Shown here: one piece after another, positions 8,056 to 14,438 of the stretch
How the letters are laid out: every line of letters begins with the position of its first letter
Numbering within the stretch: the stretch's first letter is position 1
Source: an uncultured Collinsella sp.
GTDB taxonomy: Bacteria; Actinomycetota; Coriobacteriia; Coriobacteriales; Coriobacteriaceae
Reading direction: 5' to 3'
Assembly (NCBI GenBank): GCA_900545055.1
Contig: UQXP01000031.1
Coordinates: 1 to 19,614, forward strand
Length of the DNA stretch: 19,614 nt
Notes under the pieces: generated by a model
Told to the model about the DNA's origin: nothing
What the model saw: the letters and a program-made list of their open reading frames with translations, nothing else
Database searches by the model: none
Position numbers and translations under genes: made by a program

Positions 8056-8793
8056 CTAGGCAAGCGGATTCTTCTTTGCCATGCCATTTGCACGAGGCAA
8101 TGAAACGGATGCTGGATGACTTTTCTTAAGAACAATGAACTCCCTGTGACCCAAGTCATCAGGCAAATCGATTGCGTTATTCAGAAGCAAAGTGAAGCCG
8201 CAAATCTTAGCTGCTGACATGCCGGAAGCAAGCTCATCATCCGAAGGATTACCCTTAGTTATAACAAATAGCCCTCCATCCTTGAGGTACGGAGCCGCAT
8301 ACTCAACAAGAATCGGTAGAGGAGCCAGTGCGCGGGCGGTTACGACAGAGAACTGCTTCTTGTGGCTTCGAGCATATTCTTCAAGACGATCATGAACCGC
8401 ATGAGCATGTTTCAATCCAAGAGTATGGACAAAAGAATTGACAGCATCAACCTTCTTGCCAACAGAGTCAATATAAGTAGCTTTACGATGCGTGGCTATG
8501 GTTAACGGAACACCAGGGAAGCCCGCACCTGTTCCCATATCAAGCAAAGCTCCCTCTGGAGCCTTATTGATATAGGGAAGCAAAACAAGTGAGTCGAGGA
8601 TATGAAGTACTGCAGCATCTTCTACGTTAAGAATACGGGTGAGATTCGTTGTCTTATTTGTTTCAAGAACCAAATCCAAATGCTGAATACATTTCCTCAG
8701 CTCAACATCAGTTACGCTCAAGGAATACTCTTTGCAATAGGAAGTTAGACGACTCAGCATCTCATCAGCCTGCTGATCAGTAAGCACTAACAA
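8056..8793 (-). CDS. rsmG: 16S rRNA (guanine527-N7)-methyltransferase RsmG
   Basis: A Rossmann-fold SAM methyltransferase that modifies G527 of 16S rRNA in the 30S subunit; loss gives low-level streptomycin resistance in other bacteria. With the start chosen here it has 245 residues. The SAM loop DMGTGAGFPG is at 85-94, preceded by the RsmG-typical NLTRI (50-54) and HILDSL (64-69). The start is a TTG at 8793 because AAAGGAG lies 7 bases upstream. The frame stays open 16 codons further to a TTG at 8841, but that region runs up to the T-tract of the jag terminator and carries no ribosome site. A weak promoter candidate, TTGTCA then GATTTT at 17 bases on the minus strand, lies in the same gap. 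It is the first gene of the rsmG-parA-parB unit. Confidence 0.93.
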   Translation of the reverse strand: MLVLTDQQADEMLSRLTSYCKEYSLSVTDVELRKCIQHLDLVLETNKTTNLTRILNVEDAAVLHILDSLVLLPYINKAPEGALLDMGTGAGFPGVPLTIATHRKATYIDSVGKKVDAVNSFVHTLGLKHAHAVHDRLEEYARSHKKQFSVVTARALAPLPILVEYAAPYLKDGGLFVITKGNPSDDELASGMSAAKICGFTLLLNNAIDLPDDLGHREFIVLKKSHPASVSLPRANGMAKKNPLA

Positions 8794-8838
8794 CGAAAGC
8801 TCCTTTCTGACAAAAATCAGTGTATCGAGAACTTTTGA

Positions 8839-8870
8839 CAAAAAAAGGGGACGTGGAAACCACGTCCCCT
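8839..8870 (-). terminator. jag intrinsic terminator
   Basis: An 11-bp perfect stem (8846-8856 with 8860-8870) and 3-base loop, followed on the minus strand by a run of at least six T. It sits 20 bases after the jag stop and separates the rpmH-jag block from rsmG. Confidence 0.9.
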
Positions 8871-8889
8871 TAGCATAAGCTCGAGTAGA

Positions 8890-9459
8890 TTATCGAGCAA
8901 CAATCACCACATGGCGATCAGGGTCAGAACCCTCAGAATGAGTATCAACGGCATCATTGCCACGAAGTGCAATGTGAACCAGTCGGCGCTCGTAGGCATT
9001 CATGGGCGGAAGCGAAACACTCTTATGAGTGCGAATGGCACGCTCGGCAGCAGACTGAGCCATGGAGGCAACCTTGTCCTGACGGCGGCTCTTGTATCCC
9101 TCGACGTCCACTACAACCGGATACCTAAAGCCAAGCTTGCGGCTCACCAGCAAAGAGAACATAACCTGAAGGGCATCAAGGGTGCGACCATGACGGCCAA
9201 TGAGAACAGCAAGATCGGGAGCCGTTACATCCAGAATCAGCTCACCCTCGTCGCCCTCATACTCATCGATGGGAGAGTTGGCGGCATCGAAGTGCGAAAG
9301 GATGGAACGCAGGATGGAAATCGCAACATCGGCAATGGTGTCGAGCTCCTCATCGGTCAGCTCTTCACCAGCCTTGTAGCGCTGTGCAATCTCGGGATAA
9401 TCGCCCGCGACCTGCGGGGCAACCTCCTCAAGCATATCCTCGATGATCTCTTCAGACAT
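8890..9459 (-). CDS. jag: RNA-binding protein Jag/KhpB (KH and R3H domains)
   Basis: A 189-residue protein with a KH domain whose GxxG loop is GRHG at 88-91, and a C-terminal R3H domain with RRLVH at 158-162. It lacks the N-terminal Jag_N domain found in Firmicute homologues, as do the short actinobacterial versions; residues 1-50 are acidic and helical instead. Family role: a single-strand RNA binder, in streptococci partnering KhpA and affecting cell division and elongation. ATG at 9459 is chosen because GGAG lies about 8 bases upstream; an in-frame TTG four codons earlier overlaps that site. It follows yidC by 44 bases, as in many bacteria, and ends at a strong terminator. Confidence 0.93.
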   Translation of the reverse strand: MSEEIIEDMLEEVAPQVAGDYPEIAQRYKAGEELTDEELDTIADVAISILRSILSHFDAANSPIDEYEGDEGELILDVTAPDLAVLIGRHGRTLDALQVMFSLLVSRKLGFRYPVVVDVEGYKSRRQDKVASMAQSAAERAIRTHKSVSLPPMNAYERRLVHIALRGNDAVDTHSEGSDPDRHVVIVAR

Positions 9460-9474
9460 AACGTACTCCAAAAG

Positions 9475-9486
9475 TTAGGTACCTAA
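9475..9486. repeat. palindrome TTAGGTACCTAA, copy 2
   Basis: Same perfect 12-base palindrome as at 5971-5982, here in the yidC-jag gap, just upstream of the jag ribosome site. Possible operator or RNA hairpin; not assigned. Confidence 0.5.
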
Positions 9487-9503
9487 ATAAGATTGATATC
9501 CCA

Positions 9504-10274
9504 CTACTTCTTCTTGTGCGGGCGCGGCTTCTTCTCGCGACGAGTGACCTCAACCTGCAGCGGAGCGTTCTTAAGACGCTCCTCTTCATCGGCCTTCGCC
9601 TTGTCGATGACCTTCTGTGTCACAAAAATCTGCTGGATAACCTGCCAAGCAGACGAGACGTCGTAGTACAGCAGAACACCAACGGGAAGGCTCCAGCCCA
9701 TCCAAAGCATCATGACCGTCATGACAACGGCCATCATACGCATGCTCTGAGCCTGCTGGCCGGTCTGGTTGCGCGACATGTAGAGCTGCGGAATCAGGGT
9801 CAGGACGGCGAACAGGATCAGGCAGACCAGCGCTGGCAGTGCAACCATAAAGCCATCAGCAAAGGAAGCGCTCGGCGTGGTGGTCAGGTCGGGCAGGATG
9901 TTGAAGAACGAGAACGTGCCCTCGTTAAAGTACTGCGGCAGGTTACGCAGCAGCGTAAACAGGGCAAACAGGATAGGCATCTGAATCAGAAGCGGCAGGC
10001 AGCCGGACAGCGGATTGAACTTGTTCTCGCTGTAGAACTTCTGCATCTCCTCGGCCTGACGCTGAGGATCGTCGGCATAGCGCTCCTGGATCTCGAGCAT
10101 CTTGGGCTGCAGCACCTGCATGCGAGCCGTCGACTTGGTCGACTTGAGCATGAGCGGCGTCAGCAGCAGACGGATGATGACCACCAGGATGATGATGGAC
10201 AGGCCCCAGTCGACCGCAAAGGTCTGGATGAGCTTGAGCAGCTCGAAAAGGATGTTAACGATCCAATCCCACAT
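9504..10274 (-). CDS. yidC: membrane protein insertase YidC/OxaI
   Basis: A 256-residue inner-membrane insertase that places membrane proteins with or without Sec. Visible membrane segments are at about 22-43, 95-113, 141-163 and 178-205, with the conserved arginine of the hydrophilic groove at R35 (IIRLLLTPL). A cytoplasmic helical hairpin lies between the first two (about 45-90). The tail is strongly basic (RREKKPRPHKKK), as in ribosome-contacting homologues. No lipoprotein box is seen at the N-terminus, unlike Bacillus SpoIIIJ. ATG at 10274 is preceded by GGAGG about 10 bases upstream. It is in the conserved rpmH-rnpA-yidD-yidC-jag order. Confidence 0.95.
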   Translation of the reverse strand: MWDWIVNILFELLKLIQTFAVDWGLSIIILVVIIRLLLTPLMLKSTKSTARMQVLQPKMLEIQERYADDPQRQAEEMQKFYSENKFNPLSGCLPLLIQMPILFALFTLLRNLPQYFNEGTFSFFNILPDLTTTPSASFADGFMVALPALVCLILFAVLTLIPQLYMSRNQTGQQAQSMRMMAVVMTVMMLWMGWSLPVGVLLYYDVSSAWQVIQQIFVTQKVIDKAKADEEERLKNAPLQVEVTRREKKPRPHKKK

Positions 10275-10303
10275 GTAAGTTTTCCTCCGATAGCGAGTGC
10301 CCG

Positions 10304-10528
10304 CTAGGGCACAGGGTCATAACCGCCGACGTGCAGGGGATTGCAGCGAGCGATGCGCCTCACGGCAAGCCAGCAGCCTCTCAAAACACCGTACTTCTCA
10401 ATCGCCTGGACGGCGTATTGCGAGCACGTTGGGTAATAAATGCAGGCGTCAGGCAATAAGGGCGAAATAACCTGTTGATATATGCGAATAGGAGCGATGG
10501 CAACACGTCGCAAAACGTGATTGCTCAT
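10304..10528 (-). CDS. yidD: membrane protein insertion efficiency factor YidD
   Basis: A 74-residue short protein with the family signature CIYYPTCSQYA at about 29-39, including the two cysteines and P-T-C-S. It ends with NPLHVGGYDPVP, the typical NPWxxGGYDPVP tail with L-H in place of W. Family role: a small membrane-associated protein that helps YidC-dependent insertion. The start ATG overlaps the rnpA stop (ATGA, 4 bases), which indicates coupling to rnpA. The length is normal for the family. Confidence 0.95.
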   Translation of the reverse strand: MSNHVLRRVAIAPIRIYQQVISPLLPDACIYYPTCSQYAVQAIEKYGVLRGCWLAVRRIARCNPLHVGGYDPVP

Positions 10529-10863
10529 CGCTCCTCCCCAGCAACGCCGGCGCGCTTCATAAGCGAACGCAACGCCTTGTCCATCTCCTGCGGCGAGGAA
10601 ATCCTCGTCTTGGGAGTTGCAAACAAGATGATGTCATAACCCGCAACGGGAAATCCGCAGCTGCGGGCGGCCTCGCGCATCACACGCTTAGATCGGTTGC
10701 GCACGACGGCACAACCGAGTCGCTTAGCACCAACGAAGGCGACCCTTCCGGAGCCGCCTTCGCCAACCGATTCACATATGGTCATTCGAATCAGAGGGTG
10801 ATTGAAACGACGCCCCTGACTGAACACATGCTCGAAATCTTGCCGAGACTTAATAGTCTTCAT
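10525..10863 (-). CDS. rnpA: ribonuclease P protein component
   Basis: A 112-residue basic protein subunit of RNase P, which removes the 5' leader from pre-tRNA. The RNR signature is RNRSKRVMREA at about 56-66, the RNA-contacting loop of the family. The N-terminus FEHVFSQGRRF also fits. ATG at 10863 gives the usual length, but I see no Shine-Dalgarno in the 20 bases between the rpmH stop and this ATG; translation may depend on coupling to rpmH. It precedes yidD with a 4-base overlap. Confidence 0.95.
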   Translation of the reverse strand: MKTIKSRQDFEHVFSQGRRFNHPLIRMTICESVGEGGSGRVAFVGAKRLGCAVVRNRSKRVMREAARSCGFPVAGYDIILFATPKTRISSPQEMDKALRSLMKRAGVAGEER

Positions 10864-10883
10864 GCGAGATGTGTGTATCGCTG

Positions 10884-11018
10884 CTAGACAGTGAGACGCT
10901 TGCGGCCCTTGGCGCGACGACGGGCGAGCACGGCACGACCACCCTTAGTGGCCATACGGGCACGGAAGCCATGGGTCTTGGCACGCTTACGCTTATTAGG
11001 CTGATACGTACGCTTCAT
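10884..11018 (-). CDS. rpmH: 50S ribosomal protein L34
   Basis: A 44-residue, very basic ribosomal protein starting MKRTYQPNKRKRAKTHGF, the near-invariant L34 N-terminus. ATG at 11018 has AGGAGG 8 bases upstream; the frame is open a further 20 codons but that stretch is leader. It is the first gene of the rpmH-rnpA-yidD-yidC-jag block, with a promoter at 11091-11120. The leader contains a GC-rich hairpin at 11047-11064. Confidence 0.97.
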   Translation of the reverse strand: MKRTYQPNKRKRAKTHGFRARMATKGGRAVLARRRAKGRKRLTV

Positions 11019-11046
11019 CTTAAGTTCCTCCTGCTGCATTTCGAGT

Positions 11047-11064
11047 GTCCGCGGGGGCGCGGAC
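11047..11064 (-). promoter_or_regulatory. hairpin in the rpmH leader
   Basis: A 7-bp GC-only-core stem (11047-11053 with 11058-11064) and 4-base loop lies between the predicted transcript start and the rpmH ribosome site. No T-tract follows, so it is not a terminator. It may stabilise the leader or be autoregulatory; that is inference. Confidence 0.45.
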
Positions 11065-11090
11065 GCAGATATAGACACGTGAGCTTGAAG

Positions 11091-11120
11091 ATTGTAGGGA
11101 AATCAATGTTCAAATGTCAA
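11091..11120 (-). promoter_or_regulatory. sigma70-type promoter of the rpmH block
   Basis: On the minus strand TTGACA (11120-11115) and TACAAT (11096-11091) are 18 bases apart: a perfect -35 and a 5 of 6 -10. The predicted start of transcription is near 11084, about 65 bases ahead of rpmH. It is the best promoter in the window. Confidence 0.8.
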
Positions 11121-11200
11121 GAAATCAAAGGTAAAAGGTTGCGCAGTTCACACGGTTCCCCCATAAGCCGAGCTCGATTTAGCGGTGCATGGCAACTTTT

Positions 11201-11363
11201 CACGATATTTCATCGAGTTTTCAACAGGTCATGTTGGCAATGTTAAGAACTTTTCGTCCGTTTTCCAAAGTTTTCAACAGGTTTTGAAAAGTTGTCGAAA
11301 GATGAGAAACATTGCACGGTGAGCTACTATTTGTTCGAAACCTTTTGAAAGATTGCGAGCGGC
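11201..11363. other. origin left half: DnaA-box-like cluster upstream of the ATPase gene
   Basis: This part of the 345-base gap 11019-11363 holds DnaA-box-like 9-mers: TTTTCAACA at 11218-11226 (+) and 11271-11279 (+), TTTTCCAAA at 11261-11269 (+), TTTTCAAAA at 11282-11290 (-), TTTCGACAA at 11292-11300 (-) and TTTCGAACA at 11332-11340 (-). No canonical TTATCCACA is present. Location beside dnaA and similarity to the cluster at 14454-14617 suggest one half of a bipartite origin, and also an operator for the ATPase-dnaA unit. I could not place a promoter for that unit here. The stretch 11121-11200 shows nothing I recognise. Confidence 0.6.
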
Positions 11364-12716
11364 ATGTCTGACGACTTTTACACCATGGTCGATTCCGGAG
11401 ACCCGGCACCCGACAACGAGCACATCACCGGCGTGCGCGAAGAGCGTGAGGAAGGCGAGCAGACGACCACGCAGGCGCCAAAAGCCATGTACGCCGCGCG
11501 CATCGCCGTCTATGACGATATGCTGTCGACACCGCGTGTGATCGTCATTGATCCGCAAGATGTCCGCACGTATTTGGAAGAGACGACCAACACCGTCTAC
11601 CAGTGCATGAAAGAACAAGGTGGCCATATCTCGCTCATGGTCATCCGCGAGATTGTCGAAAACTTTATCCACGCGCACTTTGCCGAGCCCATCATCTCGA
11701 TTCTGGACGGCGGAGACACCATCCGCTTTGCTGATCAAGGACCCGGCATCGACGACAAGGAGCGTGCTTTCGACTTTGGCGTTACCAGCGCAAACAGCAA
11801 GATGAAGCGCTATATCCGTGGAACCGGAGCCGGGTTTCCCATGGTGCAGGAGTATTTGGAAAACGCCGGCGGGGCGGTGTCCATCGAGGACAACATGGGC
11901 AACGGCACCGTGGTTACGGTAAGCCTGGACCCTAAACGCGTGCAGGAAATAGAGCGTGCCGGCGGACGCGGTGCCGCCGTGCGGCCCGAGACGGAGCATC
12001 CCACATATCCCCTGCCGGGAGCTTTTGCGCAGCAGCCCATGGCAACGCAACAGATGCAGCCCCGCGTGGGACAGATGCAGCAGCCCGGAATGCTTCCCAC
12101 ACAAGAGCCCCAGGCGACTTCGATGTCGATGGCGCCAAACATGCCAGAGGCCATGCCGCTGGCAGATCAGGATGCAGCAGCAATGCAGCAGGCGACGGGA
12201 GCAGCGGATGGCCAGCAAATGGGCTATCAGCCGTACCAACAGGGATATCCATATCAGCAGATGCCGCCACTGGGGTATGGCCAGCAGTTCCCGCAGCAGT
12301 ACCAGCAGGGATATCAGCAGCCGTACCAGCAGATGCCGCAGCAGCAGTACAACCCCTGGGCCCAGCAGATGCCTCCGCAGCCTTACCAACAGTGGCCTCA
12401 AAGTTTTCAACAGCAAATGCCGCCGATGCAGAGTTCTCAACAACCAGCAGCTCAAATGATGTATCCTAATGCAGCAAATCAGTATGCGCAGCCACAACCG
12501 GACGTGTTCGTAAGCGATCGCGGCAACGCCGCGCTGGGCTATCTGGCGCAAAATCAAGCGTGCGGTGCAACCGATCTGGCGAGGGCGTTTGGAAACTCGG
12601 CCCCTACTTGGTCACGCACGCTCAATGACTTGGCGCAGGCCGGCTTGGTCATCAAGCATGGCCAGAAATACCATCTGACCGAACTCGGCGCCGCTCGCGT
12701 GCGAGCTCAGAGCTAA
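11364..12716 (+). CDS. GHKL ATPase with Gln-rich linker and winged-helix C-terminus, function unknown
   Basis: A 450-residue protein in three parts. Residues 40-190 form a GHKL-type (gyrase/histidine kinase/MutL) ATP-binding domain: N-box REIVENFIHA at 95-104 with E96 and N100, G1 motif DQGPGI at 124-129, G2 lid GTGAGFPMV at 153-161, and GNGTVVTVSL at 179-188. No phosphoacceptor-histidine helix or receiver domain is seen, so it is not an ordinary sensor kinase. Residues 215-380 are a disordered, Gln/Pro/Met/Tyr-rich linker with repeated YQQ and QQMP units. Residues 388-446 look like a winged helix-turn-helix (ATDLARAF, then TWSRTLNDLAQAGLV, then YHLTELG), so DNA binding is likely. It is the first gene before dnaA (15-base gap) and is flanked by DnaA-box-like repeats. 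ATG at 11364 has only a weak ribosome site. A role in origin control is inferred from position; the family is not one I can name. Confidence 0.85.
   Translation: MSDDFYTMVDSGDPAPDNEHITGVREEREEGEQTTTQAPKAMYAARIAVYDDMLSTPRVIVIDPQDVRTYLEETTNTVYQCMKEQGGHISLMVIREIVENFIHAHFAEPIISILDGGDTIRFADQGPGIDDKERAFDFGVTSANSKMKRYIRGTGAGFPMVQEYLENAGGAVSIEDNMGNGTVVTVSLDPKRVQEIERAGGRGAAVRPETEHPTYPLPGAFAQQPMATQQMQPRVGQMQQPGMLPTQEPQATSMSMAPNMPEAMPLADQDAAAMQQATGAADGQQMGYQPYQQGYPYQQMPPLGYGQQFPQQYQQGYQQPYQQMPQQQYNPWAQQMPPQPYQQWPQSFQQQMPPMQSSQQPAAQMMYPNAANQYAQPQPDVFVSDRGNAALGYLAQNQACGATDLARAFGNSAPTWSRTLNDLAQAGLVIKHGQKYHLTELGAARVRAQS
12404..12412 (+). promoter_or_regulatory. intragenic DnaA-box-like 9-mer
   Basis: TTTTCAACA, the same 9-mer as in the two intergenic clusters, here encoding part of the Gln-rich linker of the ATPase. 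A one-mismatch copy, TTCTCAACA, follows at 12434-12442. The Gln codons used (CAA CAG) favour such a match, so chance is possible. Confidence 0.35.
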
Positions 12717-12731
12717 AGAACGGGAGAGACA

Positions 12732-14438
12732 GTGGACGAGGAAGCAAGCATCATCCTGGGGGATGCCATCGCCTTTTGCCAGCGCGACGGCCAAGATGCA
12801 CGCCTCATCAACATGCTGGGGCAATCGCGCGCCATAAGCCTGACCGAAGATACGCTCACGATCGAGGCCCCCTCGCGCTTTGCCATCGCGCAGCTCAAAA
12901 AGCATCAGCCGACTATTGAGGCCTATCTGGAAGAAATCGCCTTTGCGCCGATCGCGCTCGATATCGTGGCACCGCAAGGCACCGCAGCGGAATCCGCCAC
13001 GGCTCCCGCTGCTTCCCCGGCGGTGCCGGCCTCCGCAGGCGACGTGCCGACAATCGAGCACCAGCACAGCGATGTTTCCCGTGAAACCATGGCACCGTTG
13101 CCGACCGCCGCTGCGACGTCAACGAACGCACCCGTCACGCACATGCCCATCGCTCACGACGCAGCGGCGGGCGCGGATTCGGGCATTGCAATCAAGAACA
13201 CGCTCTCGGCCGATGATTTTCGTCGCATGATGAACCAGATGAAGGGCGGAGCGCCGACTAAGTCCACGCAAGCTGCGACCCCCGCTTCACCCATGCCAGC
13301 ACCGACCGTACCGGCCGAGCAGAATACGGATGGAGCCCCGCTCGCCGCGAACTCAAAATTTACCTTTGAGAACTTTGTCTACGGCCCCGAGAACAGCCAT
13401 GCCTATCGCTCGGCACTCAAGTTTGCCGCCCTCGCGGACGAGCGCGGCACGTGCACATCACTGTTCATCTACGGCAAATCGGGCCTGGGCAAGACGCACC
13501 TGCTGCTTGCTATCAAAAACGAGCTCGCCGAGAAGTCGCCCGAGATCAAGGTCAAGTATGCCAACTCCCAGGCATATCTGGACGACCTGATGACCGAGTT
13601 CGACCGCCAAAAGAAGAGCAACGCCCCCATCATGCAGGCGTACCACGGCGTGGACGTGCTCATCATCGATGACATCCAAAACATCATCGGCAAGCGCGCG
13701 AGCGTGGACTACTTTTTCCAGCTCATGGACGAGTTCATCCGCAACAACAAGAAGGTCGTCATCGCGGCAGACCGCGCCCCCAAGGACCTGAGCATGGACG
13801 AGCGTCTGACCAGCCGCTTCAACGCCGGCATGCTCTGCCTGGTCGCAGAGCCCAGCTACGAGATGAAATACAAGATCTTGCAGCGCTATTACGAAAACAC
13901 CATCGTCGCCGCTCCCGAGGCAGGCGACGACTCGCTGCTGGCGGCCTATGGGGGCGACAGCGGGCACCTGACCGACGAGCACTTTAAACACATGGCCGAG
14001 GTCTCGGGCACCAACATCCGCGAACTCGAGAGCTTTTGCGAGCGCTGCGCCGGCGAGGCGGGCGACCGCGAGCGCGAGGGCGGGGAGCTCACCTTTGACG
14101 ATATCGACGCCATCGCCAGTCAGTACTTCGACACATCGGCCAAAAAGATCAACGTCCAGACGGTTCAGTCCGTCATCGAAGAGCAGTACGGCGTGACGCA
14201 CGAGGAGCTCATCGGCCCGCGTCGCAACGCCAATATCGCCAAAGCACGCCATATCGCTATCTACCTGGCCATCGAGATGTGCGAGATGACGACCACGGCG
14301 GTGGGCGCCGAATTTGGCAACCGCAACCACTCGACCGTCAGTACGAGCTACAAAAAGGTCCAGAAGATGATCCAGGAAGACCGCACCGTCACCGAAGACC
14401 TCAAGTCGCTGCGCGATAAAATTACACTGCGCTCGTAG
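12732..14438 (+). CDS. dnaA: chromosomal replication initiator DnaA
   Basis: A 568-residue AAA+ initiator. Domain I is at about 1-80; a long Ala/Pro-rich domain II at about 80-205 makes the protein longer than most. Domain III begins at FTFENFVYG (210-218) with Walker A GKSGLGKTH at 248-256, Walker B IIDDIQNI at 311-318, a sensor 1 region at 342-349, box VII TSRFNAG at 360-366 and sensor 2 NIRELE at 428-433. Domain IV has EELIGPRRNANIAKAR and ends with the DNA-contacting signature GNRNHSTV at 529-536, where most DnaA proteins read GGRDHSTV; N532 replaces the usual Asp. Arg at the minor-groove position (second R of PRR) is kept. The GTG start at 12732 has GGGAGAG upstream. It follows the ATPase gene by 15 bases and is probably co-transcribed. 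A parS-like sequence lies inside domain II. Confidence 0.97.
   Translation: MDEEASIILGDAIAFCQRDGQDARLINMLGQSRAISLTEDTLTIEAPSRFAIAQLKKHQPTIEAYLEEIAFAPIALDIVAPQGTAAESATAPAASPAVPASAGDVPTIEHQHSDVSRETMAPLPTAAATSTNAPVTHMPIAHDAAAGADSGIAIKNTLSADDFRRMMNQMKGGAPTKSTQAATPASPMPAPTVPAEQNTDGAPLAANSKFTFENFVYGPENSHAYRSALKFAALADERGTCTSLFIYGKSGLGKTHLLLAIKNELAEKSPEIKVKYANSQAYLDDLMTEFDRQKKSNAPIMQAYHGVDVLIIDDIQNIIGKRASVDYFFQLMDEFIRNNKKVVIAADRAPKDLSMDERLTSRFNAGMLCLVAEPSYEMKYKILQRYYENTIVAAPEAGDDSLLAAYGGDSGHLTDEHFKHMAEVSGTNIRELESFCERCAGEAGDREREGGELTFDDIDAIASQYFDTSAKKINVQTVQSVIEEQYGVTHEELIGPRRNANIAKARHIAIYLAIEMCEMTTTAVGAEFGNRNHSTVSTSYKKVQKMIQEDRTVTEDLKSLRDKITLRS
13073..13088. promoter_or_regulatory. parS-like site inside dnaA
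   Basis: TGTTTCCCGTGAAACC differs from the parS 16-mer at two positions (7 and 16). It encodes VSRET in the poorly conserved domain II of DnaA, where a DNA site can be kept at little protein cost. It is about 5.0 kb from the perfect parS array. ParB binding is inferred. Confidence 0.5.

Noticed and set aside
8794..8841. Upstream TTG start for rsmG at 8841
   Set aside because: It abuts the T-tract of the jag terminator, has no ribosome site and adds residues not typical of RsmG; the TTG at 8793 has AAAGGAG at proper spacing.
12225..12445. CRISPR or minisatellite array in the CAG-rich tract
   Set aside because: Units vary in length and sequence and remain in frame with the Gln-rich protein; no constant repeat with unique spacers.
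11274..12557. Leu/Arg/His-rich open frame of 427 codons on the minus strand opposite the ATPase gene
   Set aside because: Its Leu/Arg/His composition is the complement of the CAG/CCG-rich linker; no ribosome site and no motifs.
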